Positions 1-5,446 are shown, numbered from the stretch's first letter. The stretch: 6,966 bases of DNA from an uncultured Eubacteriaceae bacterium (GCA_947565475.1 CANOGI010000120.1:1-6966), one strand, 5' to 3'. The notes: generated by a model from the letters alone, not told the origin. Translations and numbers: made by a program.

Positions 1-4
1 AGCA

Positions 5-21
5 GTAAAGCGAAGCTTTAC
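5..21. repeat. Short perfect hairpin at left edge
   Basis: GTAAAGC (5-11) is followed by three bases and then its exact complement GCTTTAC (15-21). On the minus strand the loop reads TTC closed by a C-G pair. It lies just downstream of the minus-strand ribosome binding site at 56-67 and overlaps the stop of a possible nine-codon reading frame. It could be an attenuator stem, but any following T-tract would be outside the window. Confidence 0.45.
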
Positions 22-55
22 GACCAGCCTCTTCCTTGTAAAAACAATTTTTATC

Positions 56-67
56 TCACCTCCTTTT
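56..67 (-). promoter_or_regulatory. Strong Shine-Dalgarno site without an ATG
   Basis: The minus strand reads AAAAGGAGGTGA, a near-perfect anti-16S match. No ATG follows at a useful distance. The possible starts are TTG at 47-45, which opens a nine-residue peptide (MFLQGRGWS) ending at 18, and ATT at 48-46, whose frame stays open to the window edge. I cannot tell which is used, or whether the site is active. Confidence 0.45.
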
Positions 68-117
68 GATCCTTTTCAAGTGATTTGACTATAAAAGTTT
101 TTTTGCCTCTTTTTTCG

Positions 118-206
118 CCTTTGTATTCAAAGTGAAGCTAATCGCATAACTTCGTTTTGTTGCTCACCCTTGCGACCCGACTTACACTTTCCTTGAATAC
201 AAAAGG
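118..206. repeat. Long imperfect inverted repeat
   Basis: CCTTTGTATTCAAAGTG (118-134) pairs with the complement of CACTTTCCTTGAATACAAAAGG (185-206), with small bulges. The roughly 50-base interior holds smaller stems, for example GAAG/CTTC at 133-153 and GTTGC/GCGAC around 159-177. The shape fits a structured RNA or a palindromic mobile element. No family is recognised. Confidence 0.5.
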
Positions 207-232
207 AAGTTCCCACGCTTAATAAGCAGAGT

Positions 233-252
233 ACTTCCTCTGTCAGTTAAAT
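233..252. repeat. Dispersed repeat, copy 1
   Basis: This 20-base sequence, ACTTCCTCTGTCAGTTAAAT, matches positions 6659-6678 in the parA-parB gap at 18 of 20 bases, in the same orientation. AATAAG precedes both copies, and a CTTTCCTT or CTTTTCCTT stretch lies further upstream of each. The similarity may therefore be part of a longer degenerate element. Here its first bases also form the right arm of the AGGAAGT/ACTTCCT hairpin (204-239). Confidence 0.5.
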
Positions 253-328
253 AGTTCCACAAAGAAAAGCGGGCCACGTAAACCAACTTTCGACATTGCC
301 AAAAAGCACTGACCAAAAAATTAGGTTT

Positions 329-360
329 GAGCTGAAATACCACATTTTTTTATTTAGCTC
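329..360. repeat. GAGCT hairpin
   Basis: GAGCTGAAAT (329-338) pairs with ATTTAGCTC (352-360) through nine base pairs and one bulged G. The loop contains a run of seven T. AGCTGAAAT recurs at 440-448. On the minus strand this lies downstream of the 37-residue gene and could help end its transcript, though no T-tract follows the stem. Confidence 0.35.
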
Positions 361-444
361 TATATAAGGGATAGGCTCTTAGTAAAATATTTTCTCAATC
401 CTATATACCAGCAATAATAAAGTTTTATAAATACTTCTCAGCTG

Positions 445-461
445 AAATTATACTATAATTT
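445..461. repeat. 17-base palindrome with TATAAT on both strands
   Basis: AAATTATA (445-452), a single C, then TATAATTT (454-461) form a perfect palindrome. It presents a TATAAT hexamer on each strand, but neither strand has a convincing -35 box at 16-18 bases. It lies just past the stop of the small membrane protein gene. It may be a weak promoter, an operator or chance in AT-rich DNA. Confidence 0.3.
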
Positions 462-478
462 GTTTCCATCAATCTTTT

Positions 479-592
479 TTATTTGTCATCTTTATCTTTT
501 TTATTTTTCTTTTTCATTATGTTAATAGCGATAGAAATAACAGCCACAACAATAAACACCCAAAAAATTGCGTTAGAAATAATATCGTACAT
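479..592 (-). CDS. Small single-span membrane protein (37 aa)
   Basis: This short gene encodes 37 residues. About 20 hydrophobic residues (roughly 5-25, including IFWVFIVVAVISIAI) are followed by a lysine- and aspartate-rich tail (MKKKNKKDKDDK). That is the shape of a single-pass inner-membrane peptide with its charged C-terminus in the cytoplasm. The start is well fixed: GGAGGTGA ends four bases before the ATG, and a sigma-A-like promoter with a short leader lies just upstream. I do not recognise the family. A type I toxin of the Fst/TxpA kind has this general build, but many harmless small membrane proteins do too, and I see no clear antisense RNA gene. It is followed on its own strand by hairpin-rich non-coding DNA, and argS lies upstream on the same strand. 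Confidence 0.72.
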   Translation of the reverse strand: MYDIISNAIFWVFIVVAVISIAINIMKKKNKKDKDDK

Positions 593-596
593 AAAA

Positions 597-604
597 TCAC
601 CTCC
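597..604 (-). promoter_or_regulatory. Ribosome binding site of the 37-aa gene
   Basis: The minus strand reads GGAGGTGA, with seven bases between GGAGG and the ATG at 592. This near-consensus site is the main reason for believing that so short a reading frame is a real gene. Confidence 0.75.
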
Positions 605-634
605 AAATATTATAATAAAAAACTATCAACGCTT

Positions 635-664
635 AATATAGTAAAAGAATTTGAAAGAAATCAA
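635..664 (-). promoter_or_regulatory. Sigma-A promoter of the 37-aa gene
   Basis: On the minus strand, TTGATT (664-659) is followed by an 18-base spacer and TATATT (640-635). Transcription would start near 628, giving a leader of about 36 bases before the ATG at 592. The -35 box overlaps the outer arm of the palindromic element at 661-753. Confidence 0.5.
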
Positions 665-753
665 AAAAATAATTTACTTGCACGGGCCGCAAAGCGCTCC
701 GCGATTTGCTTACCGCCCAGCAATGCTTATGCACACATAAAATATTTTTTTGA
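661..753. repeat. 93-base palindromic element with GC-rich core
   Basis: The outer arms are an 11-base perfect inverted repeat, TCAAAAAAATA (661-671) and TATTTTTTTGA (743-753). Nested inside are TGCA (679-682 and 730-733), GGGC (684-687) with GCCC (715-718), and GCAAA (689-693) with TTTGC (705-709). The core closes with CGC/GCG around a TCC loop. The core is strikingly GC-rich against AT-rich flanks. It could be a bidirectional terminator for argS, since A-tract, stem and T-tract occur on both strands. It could equally be a small palindromic mobile element. I see no obvious target-site duplication. Confidence 0.6.
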
Positions 754-822
754 CTTTATTAAAGTTCTCTCACTACAACCGTAATTAATTTTTAGCGTCA
801 AACTGAAAAAGAAAACTCAAAC

Positions 823-2409
823 CTACATTTCTTTCGGAGCGTTTATTCCGAGTATTGAGAGACCGGAGTAAATAACCGTTTTCACGGCGTAGGTCAAAGC
901 TATTCTCGCCTTTCTGACATCATCGTCGCTTCCGAGTATACTGTTGTCGTGATAAAATTTATTAAAAGCCTGACACAGAGCGACAATATGCCTTGTCACG
1001 ATATACGGCTCATATTTTTCAGCGGCGTCAATAAGCTTTTCGGGATACTCCGCTAAAACCCTGCACACGTCCACTGAAGCCGCGTCGCTTAAAAGTGAGA
1101 AATCTATATCAAAATCAACCTCTGAAATACCGGCTTTTCTCAAAACACTGCACGCTCTGGCGTGGGTATATTGAACATAAGGTCCTGTTTCCCCATCAAA
1201 ATTAAGCATTTTGCCCAAATCAAAAACAACATTTTTAATTCTGCTGTTATAAAGGTCGTTAAAAATAACCGCTCCTATTCCAACGTCCTCTGCCGTTTTT
1301 TCCTTATTCTCAAGATTTGGGTTTTTCTCCTCAATAATAGTCCCCGCTTTTTCAACGGCGCTGTTCAAAATATCTTCCATAAGAACCACGTGTCCGCTTC
1401 TTGTGGAAAGTTTGCCGTCGCCTAAGCTAACAAGACCAAAAGGCACGTGCACCAAATCTCCGCTCCACTCGTATCCAAGAAGCTCAATAACTTTAAACCA
1501 CTGAGCGAAATGTAAATTTTGGTCAAGGGCTGTTATATAAATACATTTATCAAAGTCATAAGTCTTTTTTCTGTATATAGCGGCTGAAATATCCCTTGTC
1601 GGATATAAAGTACCACCATCTCTTCTCAATATAAGACATGGGGGCATATTAAACTCGCTTAAATCAACTATTCTTGCCCCTTCGCTTTCAGTAAGGAGAC
1701 CTTTTTGATTTATCTCGTCCACAACAGCGTCCATTTTGTCGTTGTAAAAGCTCTCGCCTTTGTATGAGTCAAATTTAATATTAAGCCTGTCGTATATCCG
1801 ATTAAACTCTTTCATACTAATATCGACAAACCATCTCCATAAATCAAGGGCTTCTTTGTCACCTTTCTGCATTTTTACATGCCATTCCCTCGCCTCGTCG
1901 TCAAGAGCGGGATTTTTTTTCGCCTCCTCGTGAAATTTCACGTAAATACGGCTTAATTCTTTAATATCGTCTCTTTCAACAGCCTCTTTGTCTCCCCATT
2001 TTTTATAAGCGACAATAAGTTTTCCAAACTGGGTTCCCCAGTCGCCCAAATAGTTTATACCGACGCTTTTATATCCTATCGCGTTAAATATATTGTAAAG
2101 AGCGTTTCCTATAACCGTAGAACGAAGATGACCTATATGAAAAGGTTTGGCCACATTTGGTGAGGAATAGTCTATAACAATATTTTTACCTTTTCCATAA
2201 TCCGATTTGCCGTATTCCTCTTTTTTCTCAAAAACTCTCATAAGAATTTCTTTTATAAAAACTGATTTATCGGCGTAAAAATTAATATAAGCGTTTACAA
2301 CCTCAATTTTCTCAATTCCAGGTATCTCAATCGAAGTATAAATCTCGTTTTTATCAGCTTCGGCGATAACCTTGCTTAAAGCCTCCGCTATTAAGTCTTT
2401 AAAATCCAT
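823..2409 (-). CDS. argS: Arginyl-tRNA synthetase, short N-terminal domain
   Basis: This class I aminoacyl-tRNA synthetase charges tRNA-Arg with arginine in the cytoplasm. The signature HIGH sits at residues 91-94 within SSPNVAKPFHIGHLRST. The degenerate KMSKS loop typical of ArgS appears as KLSTRSG at 333-339. GETGPYVQYTHAR (406-418) and the C-terminal APKEM match the anticodon-binding region of clostridial ArgS. At 528 residues it is about 35 shorter than usual. The shortfall is internal: IEIP (27-30) runs straight into GIEKIEVVNAYINFY, skipping the usual stretch with a GDYAFP-like motif in the N-terminal Add-1 domain that contacts the tRNA D-loop. The start is fixed by AAGGAGA eight bases upstream. 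It stands alone, divergent from the hydrolase-fold gene, and no T-box is visible in its leader. The identity is secure; the effect of the deletion is unknown. Confidence 0.96.
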   Translation of the reverse strand: MDFKDLIAEALSKVIAEADKNEIYTSIEIPGIEKIEVVNAYINFYADKSVFIKEILMRVFEKKEEYGKSDYGKGKNIVIDYSSPNVAKPFHIGHLRSTVIGNALYNIFNAIGYKSVGINYLGDWGTQFGKLIVAYKKWGDKEAVERDDIKELSRIYVKFHEEAKKNPALDDEAREWHVKMQKGDKEALDLWRWFVDISMKEFNRIYDRLNIKFDSYKGESFYNDKMDAVVDEINQKGLLTESEGARIVDLSEFNMPPCLILRRDGGTLYPTRDISAAIYRKKTYDFDKCIYITALDQNLHFAQWFKVIELLGYEWSGDLVHVPFGLVSLGDGKLSTRSGHVVLMEDILNSAVEKAGTIIEEKNPNLENKEKTAEDVGIGAVIFNDLYNSRIKNVVFDLGKMLNFDGETGPYVQYTHARACSVLRKAGISEVDFDIDFSLLSDAASVDVCRVLAEYPEKLIDAAEKYEPYIVTRHIVALCQAFNKFYHDNSILGSDDDVRKARIALTYAVKTVIYSGLSILGINAPKEM

Positions 2410-2417
2410 TAAAAAAA

Positions 2418-2424
2418 TCTCCTT
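2418..2424 (-). promoter_or_regulatory. Ribosome binding site of argS
   Basis: The minus strand reads AAGGAGA, eight bases before the ATG at 2409. This supports the chosen start and shows that the short N-terminal domain is not caused by picking a late start codon. Confidence 0.8.
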
Positions 2425-2444
2425 AAAAAAAAGTAAAGTAATTT

Positions 2445-2473
2445 TTGTATTATAATATAAAATATGGTATAAT
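2445..2473 (+). promoter_or_regulatory. Rightward promoter towards the hydrolase-fold gene
   Basis: TTGTAT (2445-2450), a 17-base spacer ending in TGG, and TATAAT (2468-2473) form a sigma-A promoter with an extended -10 box. Transcription would start near 2480 and give a leader of about 245 bases before the ATG at 2725. It faces the argS promoter, and the two lie in opposite halves of one imperfect inverted repeat. Confidence 0.55.
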
Positions 2474-2512
2474 ATATAAAGGATAAAAACAAATCCTTAT
2501 TATAATAATACC
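2466..2512. repeat. Imperfect inverted repeat between facing promoters
   Basis: GGTATAATATATAAAGGAT (2466-2484) is mirrored by the complement of 2493-2512, with one inserted base and two mismatches, around an eight-base A-rich loop. Similarity continues outward through both promoter spacers to the TTGTAT boxes, so the symmetric region is about 2445-2533. It could bind a dimeric regulator or simply be a duplicated, inverted promoter. Confidence 0.55.
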
Positions 2513-2533
2513 ACATACTGTATAAAAATACAA
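2505..2533 (-). promoter_or_regulatory. Leftward promoter of argS
   Basis: On the minus strand, TTGTAT (2533-2528) is followed by a 17-base spacer ending in TGG and then TATTAT (2510-2505). This is a sigma-A promoter with an extended -10 box. Transcription would start near 2498, leaving a leader of about 90 bases. The start region forms an AAGGAT/ATCCTT hairpin. Confidence 0.6.
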
Positions 2534-2571
2534 GACAAAGACTATGAGTATTTTTATATCTTAAAAATACT
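2521..2571. repeat. Three-arm, mutually exclusive hairpins
   Basis: GTATTTTTATA (2548-2558) can pair perfectly with TATAAAAATAC (2521-2531). Its first nine bases can instead pair with TAAAAATAC (2562-2570), extended by one more pair on the outside. Only one stem can form at a time. The region lies in the predicted leader of the hydrolase-fold gene, and its left arm overlaps the -35 box of argS. No T-tract follows, and the arms are very AT-rich. Confidence 0.4.
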
Positions 2572-2724
2572 TGTAATAAACAATGTCTATAATATTATTA
2601 TTTTTTATCAAAATAATATCGCTAATCTCTTATTAAAAAAAATATATAAAGGCCCATAAAATATTTCTTATCAAATTAAGTTAGATTGGAATTGCTAAAT
2701 AAATAAAAAAGGAATGATAAACTT

Positions 2725-3678
2725 ATGAAAATAAAATCGAAACTTATAGCCTTAGCGACCACAGCGGTACTTTCAGCGATAGCCATAAACGTCAAAATAT
2801 TTAAAAACGCTGAAAAGACTCTTTACCCATCAAAAAATGACGATGATATTACAGAGCATATATATAATTGGAAATTCGGAAAAATATCATATAAAACAAT
2901 AGGAACCGGCGCTCCCATACTTTTGGTTCATTCCCTTATTCCCGGAACAAATGAAAAAGAGTGGAAAAAAAACATCTCCCCTCTAACCGAAAACAATAAG
3001 CTTTATTTAATAAACCTTTTGGGATACGGCGACTCTGAGCGGGCAGACATAACATATTCATCTTATCTCTATGTATGTCTTATAAACGATTTTATAACAG
3101 AAGTAATAAAAGAACCCGCCGTTGTAATAGCATCAAACACCTCGGCGTCCATTTCAGCTATGTCTTATGTTTTTAACCCAAACAATTTTAAAAAAATATG
3201 TCTTGTTTGTCCCCCTGTTTCTCCCAAAAAAACGGGGCTATACAATATACTTAGAAAAATCCCGTTAGACCTTCCCATACTCGGAGACTTGTTTTTTAAT
3301 TATTTTAACTCAAAAAAGGTTTTAAAATCTTTTCTTAAAGAAAAAATATACTCTGACACAGCTTTTATAACTGACGATAAAATAAATAACCTTTACGCTT
3401 ATTCTCATAAAGGCGGCGGAGCGAATCGTTATCTTTTCACATCGTTTATAACAAATAGTTTTGAGATAGGAATAGAGACATCTCTGCCTGAGATAGATAT
3501 ACCCGTTTTAATAGTTTATGGAAATTCTCTTTCTGACTCTTATAAAAACATCGAGACAATAAAAACTTTAAATCCCTCTGTAACCGTAAAGCTTTTAAAA
3601 GGAAAAAGCCTTCCTAATGAGGAAGACTCCGATGAATTTAATAAACTATGTTTATCCTTTATTAACTATGACATATAA
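2725..3678 (+). CDS. Membrane-anchored alpha/beta-hydrolase-fold protein, probably inactive
   Basis: This 317-residue protein begins with a hydrophobic segment (about 6-22), probably a membrane anchor. An alpha/beta-hydrolase fold follows: WKFGKISYKTIGTG (49-62), PILLVH strand (64-69), YLINLLGYGDSER (94-106) and a late strand IPVLIVYG (259-266). It resembles clostridial hydrolases sharing the NWKFGKI and YLYVxLINDFI motifs. The usual catalytic positions look altered. The nucleophile elbow, normally G-x-S-x-G, reads SNTSAS with Thr139 at the serine position. The oxyanion HG is HS (69-70). The motif that normally holds the catalytic histidine reads KGKSLPNEE (292-300), with no histidine. The fold is clear, but activity and substrate are unknown; it may be a pseudoenzyme. 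The start follows an AGGAA site 11-12 bases upstream. The gene is divergent from argS and convergent with the par cluster. Confidence 0.8.
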   Translation: MKIKSKLIALATTAVLSAIAINVKIFKNAEKTLYPSKNDDDITEHIYNWKFGKISYKTIGTGAPILLVHSLIPGTNEKEWKKNISPLTENNKLYLINLLGYGDSERADITYSSYLYVCLINDFITEVIKEPAVVIASNTSASISAMSYVFNPNNFKKICLVCPPVSPKKTGLYNILRKIPLDLPILGDLFFNYFNSKKVLKSFLKEKIYSDTAFITDDKINNLYAYSHKGGGANRYLFTSFITNSFEIGIETSLPEIDIPVLIVYGNSLSDSYKNIETIKTLNPSVTVKLLKGKSLPNEEDSDEFNKLCLSFINYDI

Positions 3679-3711
3679 AAATATATTTGGGTCGCTGCAT
3701 ATTTAAAAACT

Positions 3712-3782
3712 AATATCCCAAAAATCACAAAAAACAAGTAAAGTATACTTTAATATTTATTTTTTGTGATTTTTGGGATATT
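3712..3782. terminator. Long hairpin, probable bidirectional terminator
   Basis: A 23-base perfect inverted repeat (3712-3734 and 3760-3782) encloses a 25-base loop. That loop contains a 14-base perfect palindrome, TAAAGTATACTTTA (3739-3752). The arms carry CCC/GGG and CAC/GTG, with A and T tracts between them. It sits between two convergent genes. On the minus strand the stem is followed by AGTTTTTAAA, and on the plus strand by a weaker CTTTATGT. Its length and nested palindrome are greater than a plain terminator needs, so a palindromic mobile element is an alternative. Confidence 0.6.
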
Positions 3783-3886
3783 CTTTATGTAAAATATTGT
3801 GCTTAATATTTTTAGAAATACTATTTACACTTGATTGCTTAATTTTAATATTTTCTAATAAAAATAAGCCTATTCAATAAGATTTA

Positions 3887-4876
3887 TTATTTTATACGAA
3901 CAGGGGATACTTCACCTGTTACATCTTTAGCGAACTGTGTTAATAATTTTTCGGGAATTATACCATTTAATGAAAAAATGTAGTCTTGTATTCGCTTCTC
4001 AATATCAAGTTCCACTAAAATTTGATTATAATCATCAATAAAAGGTCTATATAACTCATATGCCTTTGAAATAAATATTTTTTGATATTCAGCAGGCCAT
4101 ATTCCCTGTGTTTCATGTCCTGTAAAAGGGTCCATTATTTTAGGAGTATAGCATATATTCCACGGAGCCTCAAACATAAATATATTCTTAGTACGACCCC
4201 ATATATGCGATACTTGATAATTATATATATTACTATTACGCTTAAAACCTGTCAATCTCTGTATAATTTTGTGGGGCTCAGCATTATTAGTAAGATCTTT
4301 TTCCACATTATAATTATTAAAAAGCTCTTTATATAAATCTTTATATAATTGTGTACCATGAGAGTCTCTGCCATATCCTCGAATATGCACTGTTTTATTA
4401 TTTAATATACGCTCTTTTAATAAATCCCATTCTAACGACACCTTAGAAGCAGGAGGAAATATAGTAGCTGATATTCCCCATTTAAAAAAATCTTCTTTAT
4501 TAATATTAAAATGACTTAAAAATTTTTCATATGAATCTATAACCGTATTAGTATCCTTTGGCGTAGTATTTTTAATATCATTCATATTACAAAACTCAAA
4601 ATATTTATTCACTGCAGTTTTCAATGAATTCATACCATTACGTAAATCTGAGTCAATATTAAAATGTATATTACATCTTAAAGGACGGTTATTTATTTGG
4701 TCATCCATAGTATAAGTTAATTTTTCAAGTAGTGATATTCCATTGTCTTTTTTAAATTCATCATCAAGATTAATATTTAAATTATCTTCAACACGTTGAC
4801 AGCGTTTTATATAATTTATAATAGCCTCATTTGTAATATAGGATTGCAGCCATTTAGAATATTCCTTATCTCTCAT
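3887..4876 (-). CDS. Unknown 329-aa protein, possible HNH-type nuclease
   Basis: I cannot assign this gene to a named family. The N-terminal third (about 1-95) looks all-helical and resembles the core-binding (SAM-like) domains of recombinases and some nucleases. NNRPLRCNIHF (62-72) and SLKTAVNKYFEFCN (84-97) fall here. IRGYGRDSHGTQLYKDLY (165-182) precedes the most conserved-looking block, SHIWGRTKN (223-231), APWN (237-240) and DPFTGHE (249-255). His224, Asn240 and His254 could form an HNH-type metal site; the 16-residue H-to-N gap fits, but the 14-residue N-to-H gap is long. DNA cleavage is therefore only a hypothesis. The start is six bases after the DUF4446 stop, and its AGGAG site lies in that gene's last codons, so the two are probably translationally coupled. 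Hand counts of four 60-base lines gave 23-32% GC, against about 42% in single argS and parB lines, suggesting later acquisition. Confidence 0.85.
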   Translation of the reverse strand: MRDKEYSKWLQSYITNEAIINYIKRCQRVEDNLNINLDDEFKKDNGISLLEKLTYTMDDQINNRPLRCNIHFNIDSDLRNGMNSLKTAVNKYFEFCNMNDIKNTTPKDTNTVIDSYEKFLSHFNINKEDFFKWGISATIFPPASKVSLEWDLLKERILNNKTVHIRGYGRDSHGTQLYKDLYKELFNNYNVEKDLTNNAEPHKIIQRLTGFKRNSNIYNYQVSHIWGRTKNIFMFEAPWNICYTPKIMDPFTGHETQGIWPAEYQKIFISKAYELYRPFIDDYNQILVELDIEKRIQDYIFSLNGIIPEKLLTQFAKDVTGEVSPVRIK

Positions 4877-4882
4877 AATACT

Positions 4883-5398
4883 TTACTCCTCTTCTTTCTT
4901 TTCACATTTTACAGCTTGAATAACAGCCTCCTCTTCTTCTCCTGATAATTTATATTTAGGGCACTTTCCCTTTTCAATAGGTTTGGCATATGTATAACAG
5001 CCATCTCTTGAATATACGCTGTTGAGAACAAACCCATCATTATTTTGGTCTAAAATCGCTACGGCATAGCATAAATCACCGCCCACGTCTTCAAAAGGAT
5101 TATATCTGACAATTCCTATTTTTTGAATACAAAATTTTATCTGCCTTTGAATAGCTCTTATGTCATTAATAATTCTGCTGTGTCTTTCATCAATAGCGTT
5201 GGACCTGTCAATAAAACTTTTAAGCATATCCTCAAAATCGCCGCCGTTTTTATCGCCCATAAACTGACTAACTCTTTTCTTCACATTAGACGCCTTACGA
5301 AGAGCGACGATACATAAAATAAGAAGTATTATAGAAAATATAACAAGTCCTAAAATAATAAAAGAGCTGCTTTTGTTAATAAACTCAAAAAAAATCAT
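4883..5398 (-). CDS. DUF4446 family membrane protein
   Basis: This 171-residue protein has one N-terminal membrane span (about 11-33). A basic linker and a helical, probably coiled-coil stretch (about 55-95, IDERHSRIINDIRAIQRQI) follow. The family's signature is YNPFEDVGGDLCYAVAILD, then NNDGFVLNSVYSRD and TYAKPI (99-141). The tail is rich in glutamate and lysine. DUF4446 proteins are common next to parB in Clostridia, and their role is not known. Here it follows parB by 48 bases and overlaps the ribosome binding site of the 329-residue gene, so all three are probably co-transcribed. The ribosome binding site is weak: only GGTG, seven bases before the ATG, is in range, while a better GGAAAGGA lies too far upstream. 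The start is kept because the membrane span begins right after it. Confidence 0.88.
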   Translation of the reverse strand: MIFFEFINKSSSFIILGLVIFSIILLILCIVALRKASNVKKRVSQFMGDKNGGDFEDMLKSFIDRSNAIDERHSRIINDIRAIQRQIKFCIQKIGIVRYNPFEDVGGDLCYAVAILDQNNDGFVLNSVYSRDGCYTYAKPIEKGKCPKYKLSGEEEEAVIQAVKCEKKEEE

Positions 5399-5446
5399 AA
5401 TTTAACACCAAAACTTTTTTCCTTTCCGCAAAATAAATTTTTAAAT

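Larger units (their letters stand above)
1..478. other. Non-coding region with several inverted repeats
   Basis: No ORF here has both a good start and a plausible length. The region is not featureless. It contains a short perfect hairpin at 5-21, a long imperfect stem at 118-206, an AGGAAGT/ACTTCCT inverted repeat at 204-239, a GAGCT-type hairpin at 329-360, a TATATAAGG/CCTATATA repeat at 361-407 and a 17-base palindrome at 445-461. Parts such as 259-312 are noticeably richer in GC than the flanks. Read on the minus strand, it ends in a strong ribosome binding site at 56-67. It could be a structured leader RNA of a gene lying left of the window, or the remains of a mobile element. I recognise no known riboswitch or RNA family in it. 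Confidence 0.5.

Noticed and set aside
1..87. Plus-strand reading frames open from the left edge (ending at 69 or 87)
   Set aside because: Two different frames are open over a short distance and neither tail resembles a known protein. The strong minus-strand ribosome binding site in the same bases argues for the other strand.
1384..1455. CACGTG cores inside argS as possible parS sites
   Set aside because: The flanking bases do not match the TGTTTCACGTGAAACA consensus on either side, so these are ordinary coding sequence.
2471..2652. Direct repeat AATATATAAAGG at 2471-2482 and 2641-2652
   Set aside because: Twelve bases of mostly A/T in a very AT-rich region are expected to recur by chance, and nothing else flanking the two copies agrees.
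2410..2724. T-box riboswitch upstream of argS
   Set aside because: No T-box sequence (AGGGTGGNACCGCG on the minus strand) or following terminator is present, and the predicted leader of about 90 bases is too short.
4082..4336. Plus-strand frame of 84 codons over the 329-aa gene
   Set aside because: It is an antisense shadow of the longer gene, without a ribosome binding site or recognisable protein features. The same applies to the plus-strand frames over argS (1162-1425), the DUF4446 gene (5123-5317) and parB (6027-6428).
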